The notes under the pieces were generated by a model. That model was not told where the DNA came from and did not search any database. It worked only from the letters and a program-made list of their open reading frames with translations. A stretch of 7,033 nt of DNA from Persephonella sp. (GTDB lineage Bacteria > Aquificota > Aquificia > Aquificales > Hydrogenothermaceae), in contig JALTAS010000232.1 in assembly GCA_027058925.1 (NCBI GenBank), positions 1 through 7,033 on the forward strand, in the 5' to 3' direction. Of this stretch, positions 1 through 5,377 are shown piece by piece. Numbering within the stretch: the stretch's first letter is position 1; each line of letters opens with the position of its first letter. The translations under genes and the position numbers were made by a program.

Positions 1-715
1 TGATGTCATTCAAAAATCTGTATGATTCAGCTATAACAGATTTCAGTACAAAATAGGCTTCCATATATTTTGAATTTTCAAAATAAAAAACAAGGCTTTT
101 TGTATAATCATGAATAGATCTGTGTATATGTGTTATCTGTCTGTACAGCCTATCATCCGTGAATTTTAATCTAAAATATGGATCAGACAGTTTTTTACTT
201 AATGGACATTTTCTGTAGTTTAACTGTGGAGGTTCATTTTTATCTCCTATGATATATCTGGAAAGTTCAATAAGCCACTGGATGTGAATTCTTCTGTAAT
301 CCTGATTTTTCCACAGATCAAACCTGTCGTATTCATCTATAAGAGATTTTGCTGATGCGATAAGATAACCTTTTGAAAAACTGTTTATCAAATTTTCAAA
401 AAATAGATTAATTGAGGGGATCAGGGTTTTAAATTTCTGTTCTTTTATAATCTTTTCATTCAGCCTGTTTCTTATAGAAGTTATCAGTGAGATAATGTTG
501 ACAAAAGGAATCATCCTGTTTGAGTATTTACTGCCCATGTTTGAAAAAACTTCATCTATCCTGTCTTGATTTTTAAGACAGAGGAAAATGCTGTTCTTTA
601 TCTGCCTCACAATATTTCTGGCAGAGCTTTCAGACTCTACAAGCTTTATAAAGTAAGCATCTTCCCAGTTAAATATTTCCTCTAAATAGGGAAGAATGTA
701 AGAAAGGTGTGTCAC
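1..715 (-). CDS. Partial sensor protein: globin-like region plus CZB (DgcZ-type zinc-binding) domain, probable diguanylate cyclase
   Basis: An open frame runs leftward off the window edge; 238 residues are visible and the C-terminus is missing. Residues about 140-238 match the CZB zinc-sensor pattern: His144 in an HIQWL motif, Cys170 in a CPLS motif, and His198-x3-His202. Spacing and context resemble E. coli DgcZ (ligands His22, Cys52, His79, His83, from memory). Residues 1-125 are all-helical and align by eye with globin-coupled sensors such as DosC; the stretch around KYSNRMIP (63-70) corresponds to the segment holding the proximal haem His, here Tyr64. CZB domains of this kind usually precede GGDEF, so a cyclic-di-GMP synthase is inferred, but no catalytic motif lies in the window. 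Start: GTG at 715 (or 718), with GGAGAG at 726-721. The frame stays open to an ATG at 835, which has no ribosome site and overlaps the divergent gene. The upstream residues could form a first globin helix, so the start is uncertain. A chemoreceptor-type output cannot be excluded. Confidence 0.7.
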   Translation of the reverse strand, partial: MTHLSYILPYLEEIFNWEDAYFIKLVESESSARNIVRQIKNSIFLCLKNQDRIDEVFSNMGSKYSNRMIPFVNIISLITSIRNRLNEKIIKEQKFKTLIPSINLFFENLINSFSKGYLIASAKSLIDEYDRFDLWKNQDYRRIHIQWLIELSRYIIGDKNEPPQLNYRKCPLSKKLSDPYFRLKFTDDRLYRQITHIHRSIHDYTKSLVFYFENSKYMEAYFVLKSVIAESYRFLNDI

Positions 716-752
716 CACAACTCTCCATGTAATCTGTAAAAATACAGCATTA

Positions 753-781
753 ATAATAAGCTCTTTTTTGTTGTAAAGCAA
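753..781 (-). promoter_or_regulatory. Candidate promoter of the CZB sensor gene
   Basis: On the minus strand TTGCTT (781-776) is followed after 17 bases by TATTAT (758-753). Transcription would start near 746, about 30 bases before the GTG start at 715. An overlapping alternative is TTTACA with 16 bases to TATTAA. Both are sigma-70-like by eye only, in very AT-rich DNA where chance matches are common. Confidence 0.35.
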
Positions 782-798
782 ATTTTTTGTGTTATATT
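771..798 (+). promoter_or_regulatory. Candidate promoter of the ribbon-helix-helix gene
   Basis: TTGTAA (771-776) and TATATT (793-798) are 16 bases apart. This would start transcription around 805, almost at the ribosome binding site AAAGGAG (804-810), giving a very short leader. The short leader and the AT-rich background make the call weak. It overlaps the candidate promoter on the other strand, so the two divergent genes may share control. Confidence 0.3.
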
Positions 799-819
799 TA
801 GTTAAAGGAGATTTATGTT

Positions 820-1047
820 GTGAAGAAAAAGACATTTATTTTTGATGAGAAAGTCCTGTCCACACTTTCTGAGATCAAGCAGATCACAAAAAAGTCAGAA
901 ACTCAGATAGTAAAAGAGTCTATAAGGCTTTACAGGGATTTTCTTCAGAAAGAAAAAGAAGCTTTATCAAAGAATTTAGAGCTTGCTGAAAAACTTGAGA
1001 GTTTAATTTTTAGGCTTGAATCTGTTTTGAAAAAAATCAGCCGATAA
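820..1047 (+). CDS. Small ribbon-helix-helix (CopG/Arc-like) protein with coiled-coil tail
   Basis: The 75 residues start at GTG, preceded at nine bases by AAAGGAG (804-810); nearby ATG (814) and TTG (817) run straight into a stop, so GTG is well supported. Residues 4-10 (TFIFDEK) look like the DNA-contacting beta strand, 11-23 and 25-41 like the two helices of a ribbon-helix-helix fold (the SETQIVKESIRLY part is typical), and 43-75 form a Lys/Glu-rich heptad-like tail that may mediate higher oligomers. Such proteins bind DNA as dimers and act as repressors or antitoxins. No toxin gene follows: the next gene is a convergent peptidase whose last 11 bases overlap this one. It could therefore be an orphan regulator, possibly of the divergent sensor gene or itself. 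The fold assignment is by pattern; the target is unknown. Confidence 0.7.
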   Translation: MKKKTFIFDEKVLSTLSEIKQITKKSETQIVKESIRLYRDFLQKEKEALSKNLELAEKLESLIFRLESVLKKISR

Positions 1048-2128
1048 GTAATTCCTCAAGCGGTGTTTCTGTTAGAACTTCAACTCCATCTTTTCGGGCG
1101 ATAACTATATTCTCAAGTCTAACTCCACCTTTGTGGGGAATGTATATTCCAGGCTCTATAGTTATAACAGTGTTTTCCTGAAGGATCTCATCGGACTTTT
1201 CAGATATTCTTGGAGATTCGTGAATCTCTATTCCTACACCATGACCTGTTGAGTGTAGGAAGTAATCACCATAGCCCTGCTTTTTTATAACATCTCTTGC
1301 TGCTTTGTCTATTTCGCTGACAGGAATTCCAGCTTTTACTTTTTCAACAGCGGTCAGGTGAGCTTCTTTTACTATCTGGTATATCTTTTTTATCTCAGGA
1401 TCAACCTTCCCGAAAAAAACAACTCTTGTAAAATCTGAGCAGTAACCTTTATAAACCATTCCCATATCTATTAAAACAGGGCTGTTTTTTTCAAGAGGTG
1501 AGTGTGATGTTTCGTGGTGAGGTACTGCAGAATTTTTACCTGCTGCAACTATAGCAGGAAAACTTTCACCTGTTCCTCCCTGAAGGAATATCTCATTTAT
1601 TATCATTCTCCTTAAATCCAGCTCATTTTTTGCTGATGGGATAAGAGGGAGTATATTTTCAAATACTCTGTCTGTTCTTTTTACAGCCTCTTTTATTATC
1701 TGGATCTCTTCCTCAGTTTTTGAAACTCTAAACTGGTCAAAAAACCCTGAAAACCCTATAAGTTCACAATAGAGTCTTTTGTTTTTATCTCCTTCTTCAT
1801 TTACAAGTTTTTTGTAAAAAGCTATCGTGGTTCTATCTTCCTCAAAACCTACCTTTTTACCTCCATACTCATTAAGTATCTGTCTCAGATGATCTATCTG
1901 ATTTTTGTTTTTTTCACCAAGCTGTATCACATTCCAGCCTTTAAGGATTTCTTTTGCAGCTTCAAAATACCTGCTGTCTGTGATAAAAAATTTTTCACTT
2001 TGAGTTATCAGAATAAAGGCGTTTGATGATCTGAAATGGGACAGATAAAAAACGTTTGCTCTGCTTGAGACAAAAAATGAGTCAAGATTTTTTTCTTTTA
2101 TTTTTTTTATCACTTCTTTTATTTTCAA
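1037..2128 (-). CDS. Aminopeptidase P family metallopeptidase (M24B; PepP/PepQ/YqhT-like)
   Basis: This cytosolic dinuclear metallopeptidase would remove residues ahead of proline in peptides or cleave Xaa-Pro dipeptides. In a 363-residue product, residues 1-125 form the creatinase-type N-terminal domain and about 136-360 the pita-bread catalytic domain. All five metal ligands are visible: Asp221 (VLIDMG), Asp232 (CSDFTR), His296 (STGHGVG), Glu325 (TIEPG) and Glu339 (RLEN). His204 in VPHHE is the usual substrate-site histidine. Length is normal for the short bacterial forms. Start choice: a TTG at 2140 gives four more residues, but the GGAG at 2138-2135 lies six bases before a second TTG at 2128, which I prefer; there is no ATG. 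The end overlaps the convergent ribbon-helix-helix gene by 11 bp. The upstream promoter carries a palindromic operator. Whether it acts on dipeptides or longer peptides cannot be read from sequence. Confidence 0.93.
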   Translation of the reverse strand: MKIKEVIKKIKEKNLDSFFVSSRANVFYLSHFRSSNAFILITQSEKFFITDSRYFEAAKEILKGWNVIQLGEKNKNQIDHLRQILNEYGGKKVGFEEDRTTIAFYKKLVNEEGDKNKRLYCELIGFSGFFDQFRVSKTEEEIQIIKEAVKRTDRVFENILPLIPSAKNELDLRRMIINEIFLQGGTGESFPAIVAAGKNSAVPHHETSHSPLEKNSPVLIDMGMVYKGYCSDFTRVVFFGKVDPEIKKIYQIVKEAHLTAVEKVKAGIPVSEIDKAARDVIKKQGYGDYFLHSTGHGVGIEIHESPRISEKSDEILQENTVITIEPGIYIPHKGGVRLENIVIARKDGVEVLTETPLEELLIG

Positions 2129-2166
2129 CTTACACTCCAAAAGGGTTGCTTTTTTAGAATATTCGT

Positions 2167-2200
2167 ATTATATTATATTTTGGTTAGTGTTCACTAACGA
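2167..2200 (-). promoter_or_regulatory. Candidate promoter of the M24B peptidase gene
   Basis: On the minus strand two overlapping perfect TATAAT boxes lie at 2177-2172 and 2172-2167. The -35 region falls inside the palindrome (TTAGTG 2197-2192 or TAGTGA 2196-2191). Transcription would start near 2165-2160, about 32-37 bases before the TTG at 2128. The weak -35 and the overlapping palindrome suggest a regulated promoter. Confidence 0.5.
2183..2198. promoter_or_regulatory. Palindromic operator GTTAGTGTTCACTAAC
   Basis: This is an inverted repeat with seven-base arms, GTTAGTG and CACTAAC, around TT. It overlaps the -35 region of the peptidase promoter. The same GTTAGT-N4-ACTAAC pattern, with the same flanking TTTTGG, recurs at 5301-5316. 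The length, symmetry and position fit a dimeric helix-turn-helix repressor such as a TetR-family protein; no such regulator gene is in the window. It could instead be a short RNA hairpin if the plus strand is transcribed here. Confidence 0.6.
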
Positions 2201-2247
2201 TGCCCTGCTGGAGCCATCAGTGGGGGGCCTCCCGCCCCCTCTTTTTT
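2199..2247 (+). terminator. GC-rich hairpin island ending in a T-tract (terminator-like; possible small RNA 3' end)
   Basis: This stretch is about 74% G+C (32 of 43 bases at 2199-2241) in an AT-rich window. An imperfect stem-loop pairs GATG (2199-2202) with CATC (2215-2218). A strong stem pairs GGGGGC (2223-2228) with GCCCCC (2234-2239) around the loop CTCCC, followed by CTTTTTT (2241-2247). Read on the plus strand this is a textbook intrinsic terminator, but both flanking genes are on the minus strand. Read on the minus strand the hairpin begins seven bases after the purF stop and has no T-tract, so it may still end purF transcription. A TTGCTT-N17-TATATT pair on the plus strand (2146-2151, 2169-2174) could start a short transcript of about 65 bases. 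Confidence 0.5.
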
Positions 2248-3625
2248 ACAAAATAGGATAATTTTCATCAAAACATGCTGTGCAGAACCCTTTCTGCTTA
2301 TGTTTATTAGCTGAGCTAATCATTCCTTCAAGTGAAAGATAATAAAGGGAATCTGCACCTATATAATCTCTAATCTCCTCAATACTTTTGTTTGCAGCTA
2401 TTAGCTCTTCTTTTGTTGGAGTGTCTATTCCGTAATAACATGGGCTTATCACAGGAGGAGAGCTTAATAAAAGGTGTATCTCTTTTGCACCTGCTCTTCT
2501 TAGCATTCTTACTATCTTTTTGCTCGTTGTTCCCCTCACAAGGGAATCATCCACAACCACAATTTTTTTACCCTGTATTACCTGTCTAACAGGGTTTAGC
2601 TTTAGTCTTACGCTCAAATCCCTGATCTCCTGTTTTGGCTGAATAAAGCTTCTGCCAACATAATGATTTCTGATAAGTCCTATCTCAAGTGGAATGCCGC
2701 TCTGTTCAGAGTAGCCCATCGCTGCTATTAGACCTGAATCTAAGACAGGAATAACATAATCGGCATCTACTTTATACTCTTTTGCAAGTGTTCTTCCCAT
2801 CTCTTTTCTTATCTCATAAACCCAGTCCTGAAATATCATACTGTCAGGTCTTGCAAAGTAAACAAACTCAAAAATACATTTTTTTGGTGCCTCAGCATGA
2901 TCGAGGGGAAAGTACGACCTCATCCCTGCATCATCAATAACAAAAACCTCACCAGGTTTTATATCTCTAAGGTATTCTGCATCTATAATATCAAGGGCGC
3001 ATGTTTCAGATGCGATAAAGTATGAACCTGATCTGCTTTTTCCAAGAACGAGAGGCCTGAAGCCGTACGGATCCCTAACAGCTATAAGTTGTTTTTCCCT
3101 AAGAATAAGAAGAGAGTATGCCCCTTTTACTTTTGACATTGCAGAAAAAACAAGTGGAAGGAAATCAGCATCATTCTTATGAAGCATTATATGGGAAGGT
3201 GGTGGCTCTTTTGCCTTTGCTATAAGATGGACAAAAACTTCTGTATCTGATGTTGATCTGAAAATAGCCCCATTTTTTTCAAGTTCTTTTCTTATTTGCT
3301 TTGCATTAACAAGGTTCCCGTTGTGTGCAATCGCAAAAGATCCTCCATAAAAATGTGCAAAAAACGGCTGTATATTTTTAGGATCTGATCCTCCTGAAGT
3401 AGAGTATCTCACATGTCCTATGGCTATATCCCCTTTTAGTTCATTCAGATCTTCCTGCTTGAAAATTCTTGTTACAAGACCTTCACCAAGCTTAAGGTGA
3501 ATGTCATAACCATCTGAAACAGCTATTCCTGCCGATTCCTGACCTCTATGCTGTAGTGCATGAAGCCCCAGAAATGTCATATGAGATGCAGCAGTGTTAT
3601 TGAATACACCAAATACTCCGCACAT
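2246..3625 (-). CDS. purF: Amidophosphoribosyltransferase (PurF), 4Fe-4S type
   Basis: The enzyme catalyses the first committed step of purine synthesis: glutamine plus PRPP gives 5-phosphoribosylamine, glutamate and pyrophosphate, in the cytosol. The 459 residues show the N-terminal glutamine amidohydrolase with Cys2 as nucleophile directly after Met (MCGVFG, so no propeptide of the B. subtilis kind), LQHRGQESAGI (24-34), HVRYSTSG (71-78) and HNGNL (101-105). The C-terminal phosphoribosyltransferase half has the PRPP loop VVVDDSLVRGTTS (357-369). Cys250, Cys396, Cys448 and Cys451 match the four cysteines that hold the 4Fe-4S cluster in the B. subtilis class, so an iron-sulfur cluster is likely. 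Start ATG at 3625 has AGGAAGG at 3636-3630. It lies 37 bp downstream of the lipoprotein gene with no obvious promoter between, so cotranscription is likely although the functions are unrelated. No other purine genes are present in the window. Confidence 0.97.
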   Translation of the reverse strand: MCGVFGVFNNTAASHMTFLGLHALQHRGQESAGIAVSDGYDIHLKLGEGLVTRIFKQEDLNELKGDIAIGHVRYSTSGGSDPKNIQPFFAHFYGGSFAIAHNGNLVNAKQIRKELEKNGAIFRSTSDTEVFVHLIAKAKEPPPSHIMLHKNDADFLPLVFSAMSKVKGAYSLLILREKQLIAVRDPYGFRPLVLGKSRSGSYFIASETCALDIIDAEYLRDIKPGEVFVIDDAGMRSYFPLDHAEAPKKCIFEFVYFARPDSMIFQDWVYEIRKEMGRTLAKEYKVDADYVIPVLDSGLIAAMGYSEQSGIPLEIGLIRNHYVGRSFIQPKQEIRDLSVRLKLNPVRQVIQGKKIVVVDDSLVRGTTSKKIVRMLRRAGAKEIHLLLSSPPVISPCYYGIDTPTKEELIAANKSIEEIRDYIGADSLYYLSLEGMISSANKHKQKGFCTACFDENYPIL

Positions 3626-3626
3626 A

Positions 3627-3654
3627 TTACCTTCCTGTTTTTTTTATCAGGTAA
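3627..3654 (-). promoter_or_regulatory. Inverted repeat overlapping the purF ribosome binding site
   Basis: On the minus strand TTACCT (3654-3649) can pair with AGGTAA (3632-3627), and alternatively CCTG (3651-3648) with CAGG (3637-3634). Both pairings would occupy part of the AGGAAGG ribosome site of purF and leave an A-rich loop. The stem is short, so any effect on purF translation is speculative. Confidence 0.3.
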
Positions 3655-3662
3655 ATTTTATC

Positions 3663-5276
3663 TTATTTTATTGTTTGTAGCCATTTCTTCATAAGGTGGC
3701 CATTTCTGAAAATATTAATCTCTGGATTTTCCATAGATGAAGCGGTTATTAAAACCTCCTCATTTGCAAAAACGAGGGATATAGGTATTGATCTAAGGCC
3801 TTTTATACTGTAAACCGTTTTACCTGTCTTCAGATCAATAACATCTACTGTTTTATCCCCTTTTCCAACAGCTAATTTTTCTTTTTTGGGAGATATATTT
3901 GTGCTGTATATCTTTGATCCTATTTTAAGCGTTTTAACAGTGGTAAGATCAGATCTGTTTATCTTTATATTCCCATCTGTTGAAGCTGTTATAACCAGCT
4001 TTTTATCCTTTGAAGATTCAATATCTGTGATTTTTCCGTCGTGCAGTTTTTGAATCTTTTCAATAGAACCATCAGAGGTATTCAAAACTATAACAGCTCC
4101 GTCCTGAGTACCGATATAAAGCTTTCCATTTATGTATTTTCCTGATGTTGGTATCTTTTCAATATTCTTCTCATCAAGCTCTTTTCCTGTTTTTATCTCA
4201 ATAACTTTGATCCTTCCATTTCTTGTAACAAAATATATCTTGGTTTTGTCTTTGCCTACAGCTGTTATGAAGGATTCCATAGGATACATTTTTGAAAAAA
4301 CAGGAAATGTTGTTTTCATATCCCATACAAGTATCTTATCTACTTTCTTCCCTTTAAGTTCAGGAGGAAGTGCGTATGCAAGTCTTCTTATAGGTTTAAT
4401 ACCAACAACATAATGACCATCATCTGATATGGCGTAGTTAATAAATTTATCAAAATTTCTAACATCTTTTGGATCATAAAGGGATATCTGTGGTTTAAAC
4501 TCTTTGATATCCCAGAAGTATATTCCGGCTTTCCCAAGAGTGACAAGATATTTATTGTCAGGTGTGAAATTAACAGGACCGTAAGCCTGTATTGGCGGAA
4601 GCTGAACGTCGTGAAGTTCATAATTAACGGTTATCTCATCACCTTTTTTCACCCTTAGAACAAACCTGTCTCTATATTGCCCTTTCTCAACAAGTATGCT
4701 GTGAACCCCCTGATCAAGCTCAACAGTTAAAGGGAATCTGCCGATCTTTTTACCATCTATGTAAAGGAATGCATCTTCAGGATTTGCCTCAAAATGAACA
4801 ACAGCCTTCTCAAGATTTACAAAAAGCTCTGTTTTTTCTCCGTATTCAACTGTTACTACTCTGGATGTTCCAACAGCTCCCAATTTCAAGATTATATGGT
4901 GCTGACCAACATCAACCTTATCTTTAAATGGTGTTTTTCCTAAAGGGTTTCTTCCTTCAAGAACTGTTGCACCCTGAGGTTTTGTATTTATCACAAGAAG
5001 TCCCTTCGGTGTTGGATTAAATGAGAGTTCTGTTGTATGGTCAAAGTATATCCATACATCTTTTTTTCTTTCTAAAACAAATGGTGAGGTTGCAACCTCA
5101 ATTGTGTATTTACCTTCTTTCAGTTCAATCTCAAGGGGAGTTTTTCCAACATGTTTTCCGTTGATGTAAACGTCAGCATTTGGAGGTTCTTTAATAACTA
5201 ATTTTCCTTTACCTTCGCATGATGTTAAAAATACTGCCGCCACAAAAAATAAAAAAAGAGCTACAGCTTTTTTCAT
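3663..5276 (-). CDS. Lipoprotein with three PEGA repeats and a C-terminal WD40/YVTN-like beta-propeller
   Basis: The 537-residue protein begins with a lipoprotein signal peptide (residues 1-19, lipobox LTSC, Cys20, then Glu at +2), so it should be anchored in the envelope facing the periplasm or outside. Three PEGA-type beta domains follow at about 25-86, 91-155 and 158-220; each has the marks of the family, such as DVYINGKHVGKTPLEI (35-50), LGKTPF (112-117) and LYIDGKKIGRFPLTV (171-185). From about 230 to the end, repeated beta-strand blocks of 40 or so residues (for instance FTPDNKYLVTLG, SSKDKKLVITASTDGNIKI, ISPKKEKLAVGKGDKTVDV) suggest a six- or seven-bladed propeller. No catalytic residues are evident; a scaffold or binding role at the cell surface is likely. 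ATG at 5276 is preceded by GAGAGG with seven-base spacing. It is divergent from a membrane Fe-S protein gene, sharing an operator-containing gap, and is followed by purF. The partner is not known. Confidence 0.85.
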   Translation of the reverse strand: MKKAVALFLFFVAAVFLTSCEGKGKLVIKEPPNADVYINGKHVGKTPLEIELKEGKYTIEVATSPFVLERKKDVWIYFDHTTELSFNPTPKGLLVINTKPQGATVLEGRNPLGKTPFKDKVDVGQHHIILKLGAVGTSRVVTVEYGEKTELFVNLEKAVVHFEANPEDAFLYIDGKKIGRFPLTVELDQGVHSILVEKGQYRDRFVLRVKKGDEITVNYELHDVQLPPIQAYGPVNFTPDNKYLVTLGKAGIYFWDIKEFKPQISLYDPKDVRNFDKFINYAISDDGHYVVGIKPIRRLAYALPPELKGKKVDKILVWDMKTTFPVFSKMYPMESFITAVGKDKTKIYFVTRNGRIKVIEIKTGKELDEKNIEKIPTSGKYINGKLYIGTQDGAVIVLNTSDGSIEKIQKLHDGKITDIESSKDKKLVITASTDGNIKINRSDLTTVKTLKIGSKIYSTNISPKKEKLAVGKGDKTVDVIDLKTGKTVYSIKGLRSIPISLVFANEEVLITASSMENPEINIFRNGHLMKKWLQTIK

Positions 5277-5300
5277 TTCCCAACCTCTCTTTCATTTTTG

Positions 5301-5316
5301 GTTAGTAAAAACTAAC
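5301..5316. promoter_or_regulatory. Palindromic operator GTTAGTAAAAACTAAC, second copy
   Basis: Six-base arms GTTAGT and ACTAAC flank AAAA, giving the same 16-bp GTTAGT-N4-ACTAAC pattern and upstream TTTTGG as at 2183-2198. It lies between the divergent lipoprotein and polyferredoxin genes. For the plus-strand gene it covers the -35 region of a TATAAT box at 5326-5331, nine bases downstream, almost the spacing (ten bases) seen to the second TATAAT box of the peptidase promoter. For the lipoprotein gene it would lie in the leader, 25 bases before the start codon, if that gene uses the AT-rich boxes nearby. A dimeric repressor site is inferred. Confidence 0.6.
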
Positions 5317-5341
5317 ATGGGTAATTATAATATATTATAAT
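5302..5341 (+). promoter_or_regulatory. Candidate promoter of the polyferredoxin gene, with AT-rich boxes usable on both strands
   Basis: Two perfect TATAAT boxes occur at 5326-5331 and 5336-5341. Possible weak -35 elements are TAGTAA (5303-5308) and TAACAT (5313-5318), both overlapping the operator. The same AT-rich block also reads TATAAT on the minus strand, so it may start the lipoprotein transcript too. The start points cannot be fixed from sequence. Confidence 0.45.
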
Positions 5342-5377
5342 ATTTTACTGCTGTTAAATTTTTTTGGAGGTAGATTA

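Noticed and set aside
820..2128. Toxin-antitoxin module made of the ribbon-helix-helix gene and its neighbour
   Set aside because: The neighbour is convergent and is a complete M24 peptidase; there is no small toxin-like gene on either side.
2200..2256. An 18-codon reading frame from ATG through the GC-rich island on the plus strand
   Set aside because: No ribosome binding site precedes it, it runs through the strong hairpin and T-tract, and it overlaps the purF stop; it is better explained by structured DNA or RNA.
2392..2589. 65-codon plus-strand frame inside purF
   Set aside because: It is antisense to a clearly conserved purF region, with no plausible protein family features.
4132..4413. 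93-codon plus-strand frame inside the lipoprotein gene
   Set aside because: It is the complement of the propeller region; its hydrophobic look comes from the reverse complement of Lys/Asp-rich codons.
4388..4621. 77-codon minus-strand frame in another phase of the lipoprotein gene
   Set aside because: It overlaps the real gene completely in a shifted frame and has no recognisable features.
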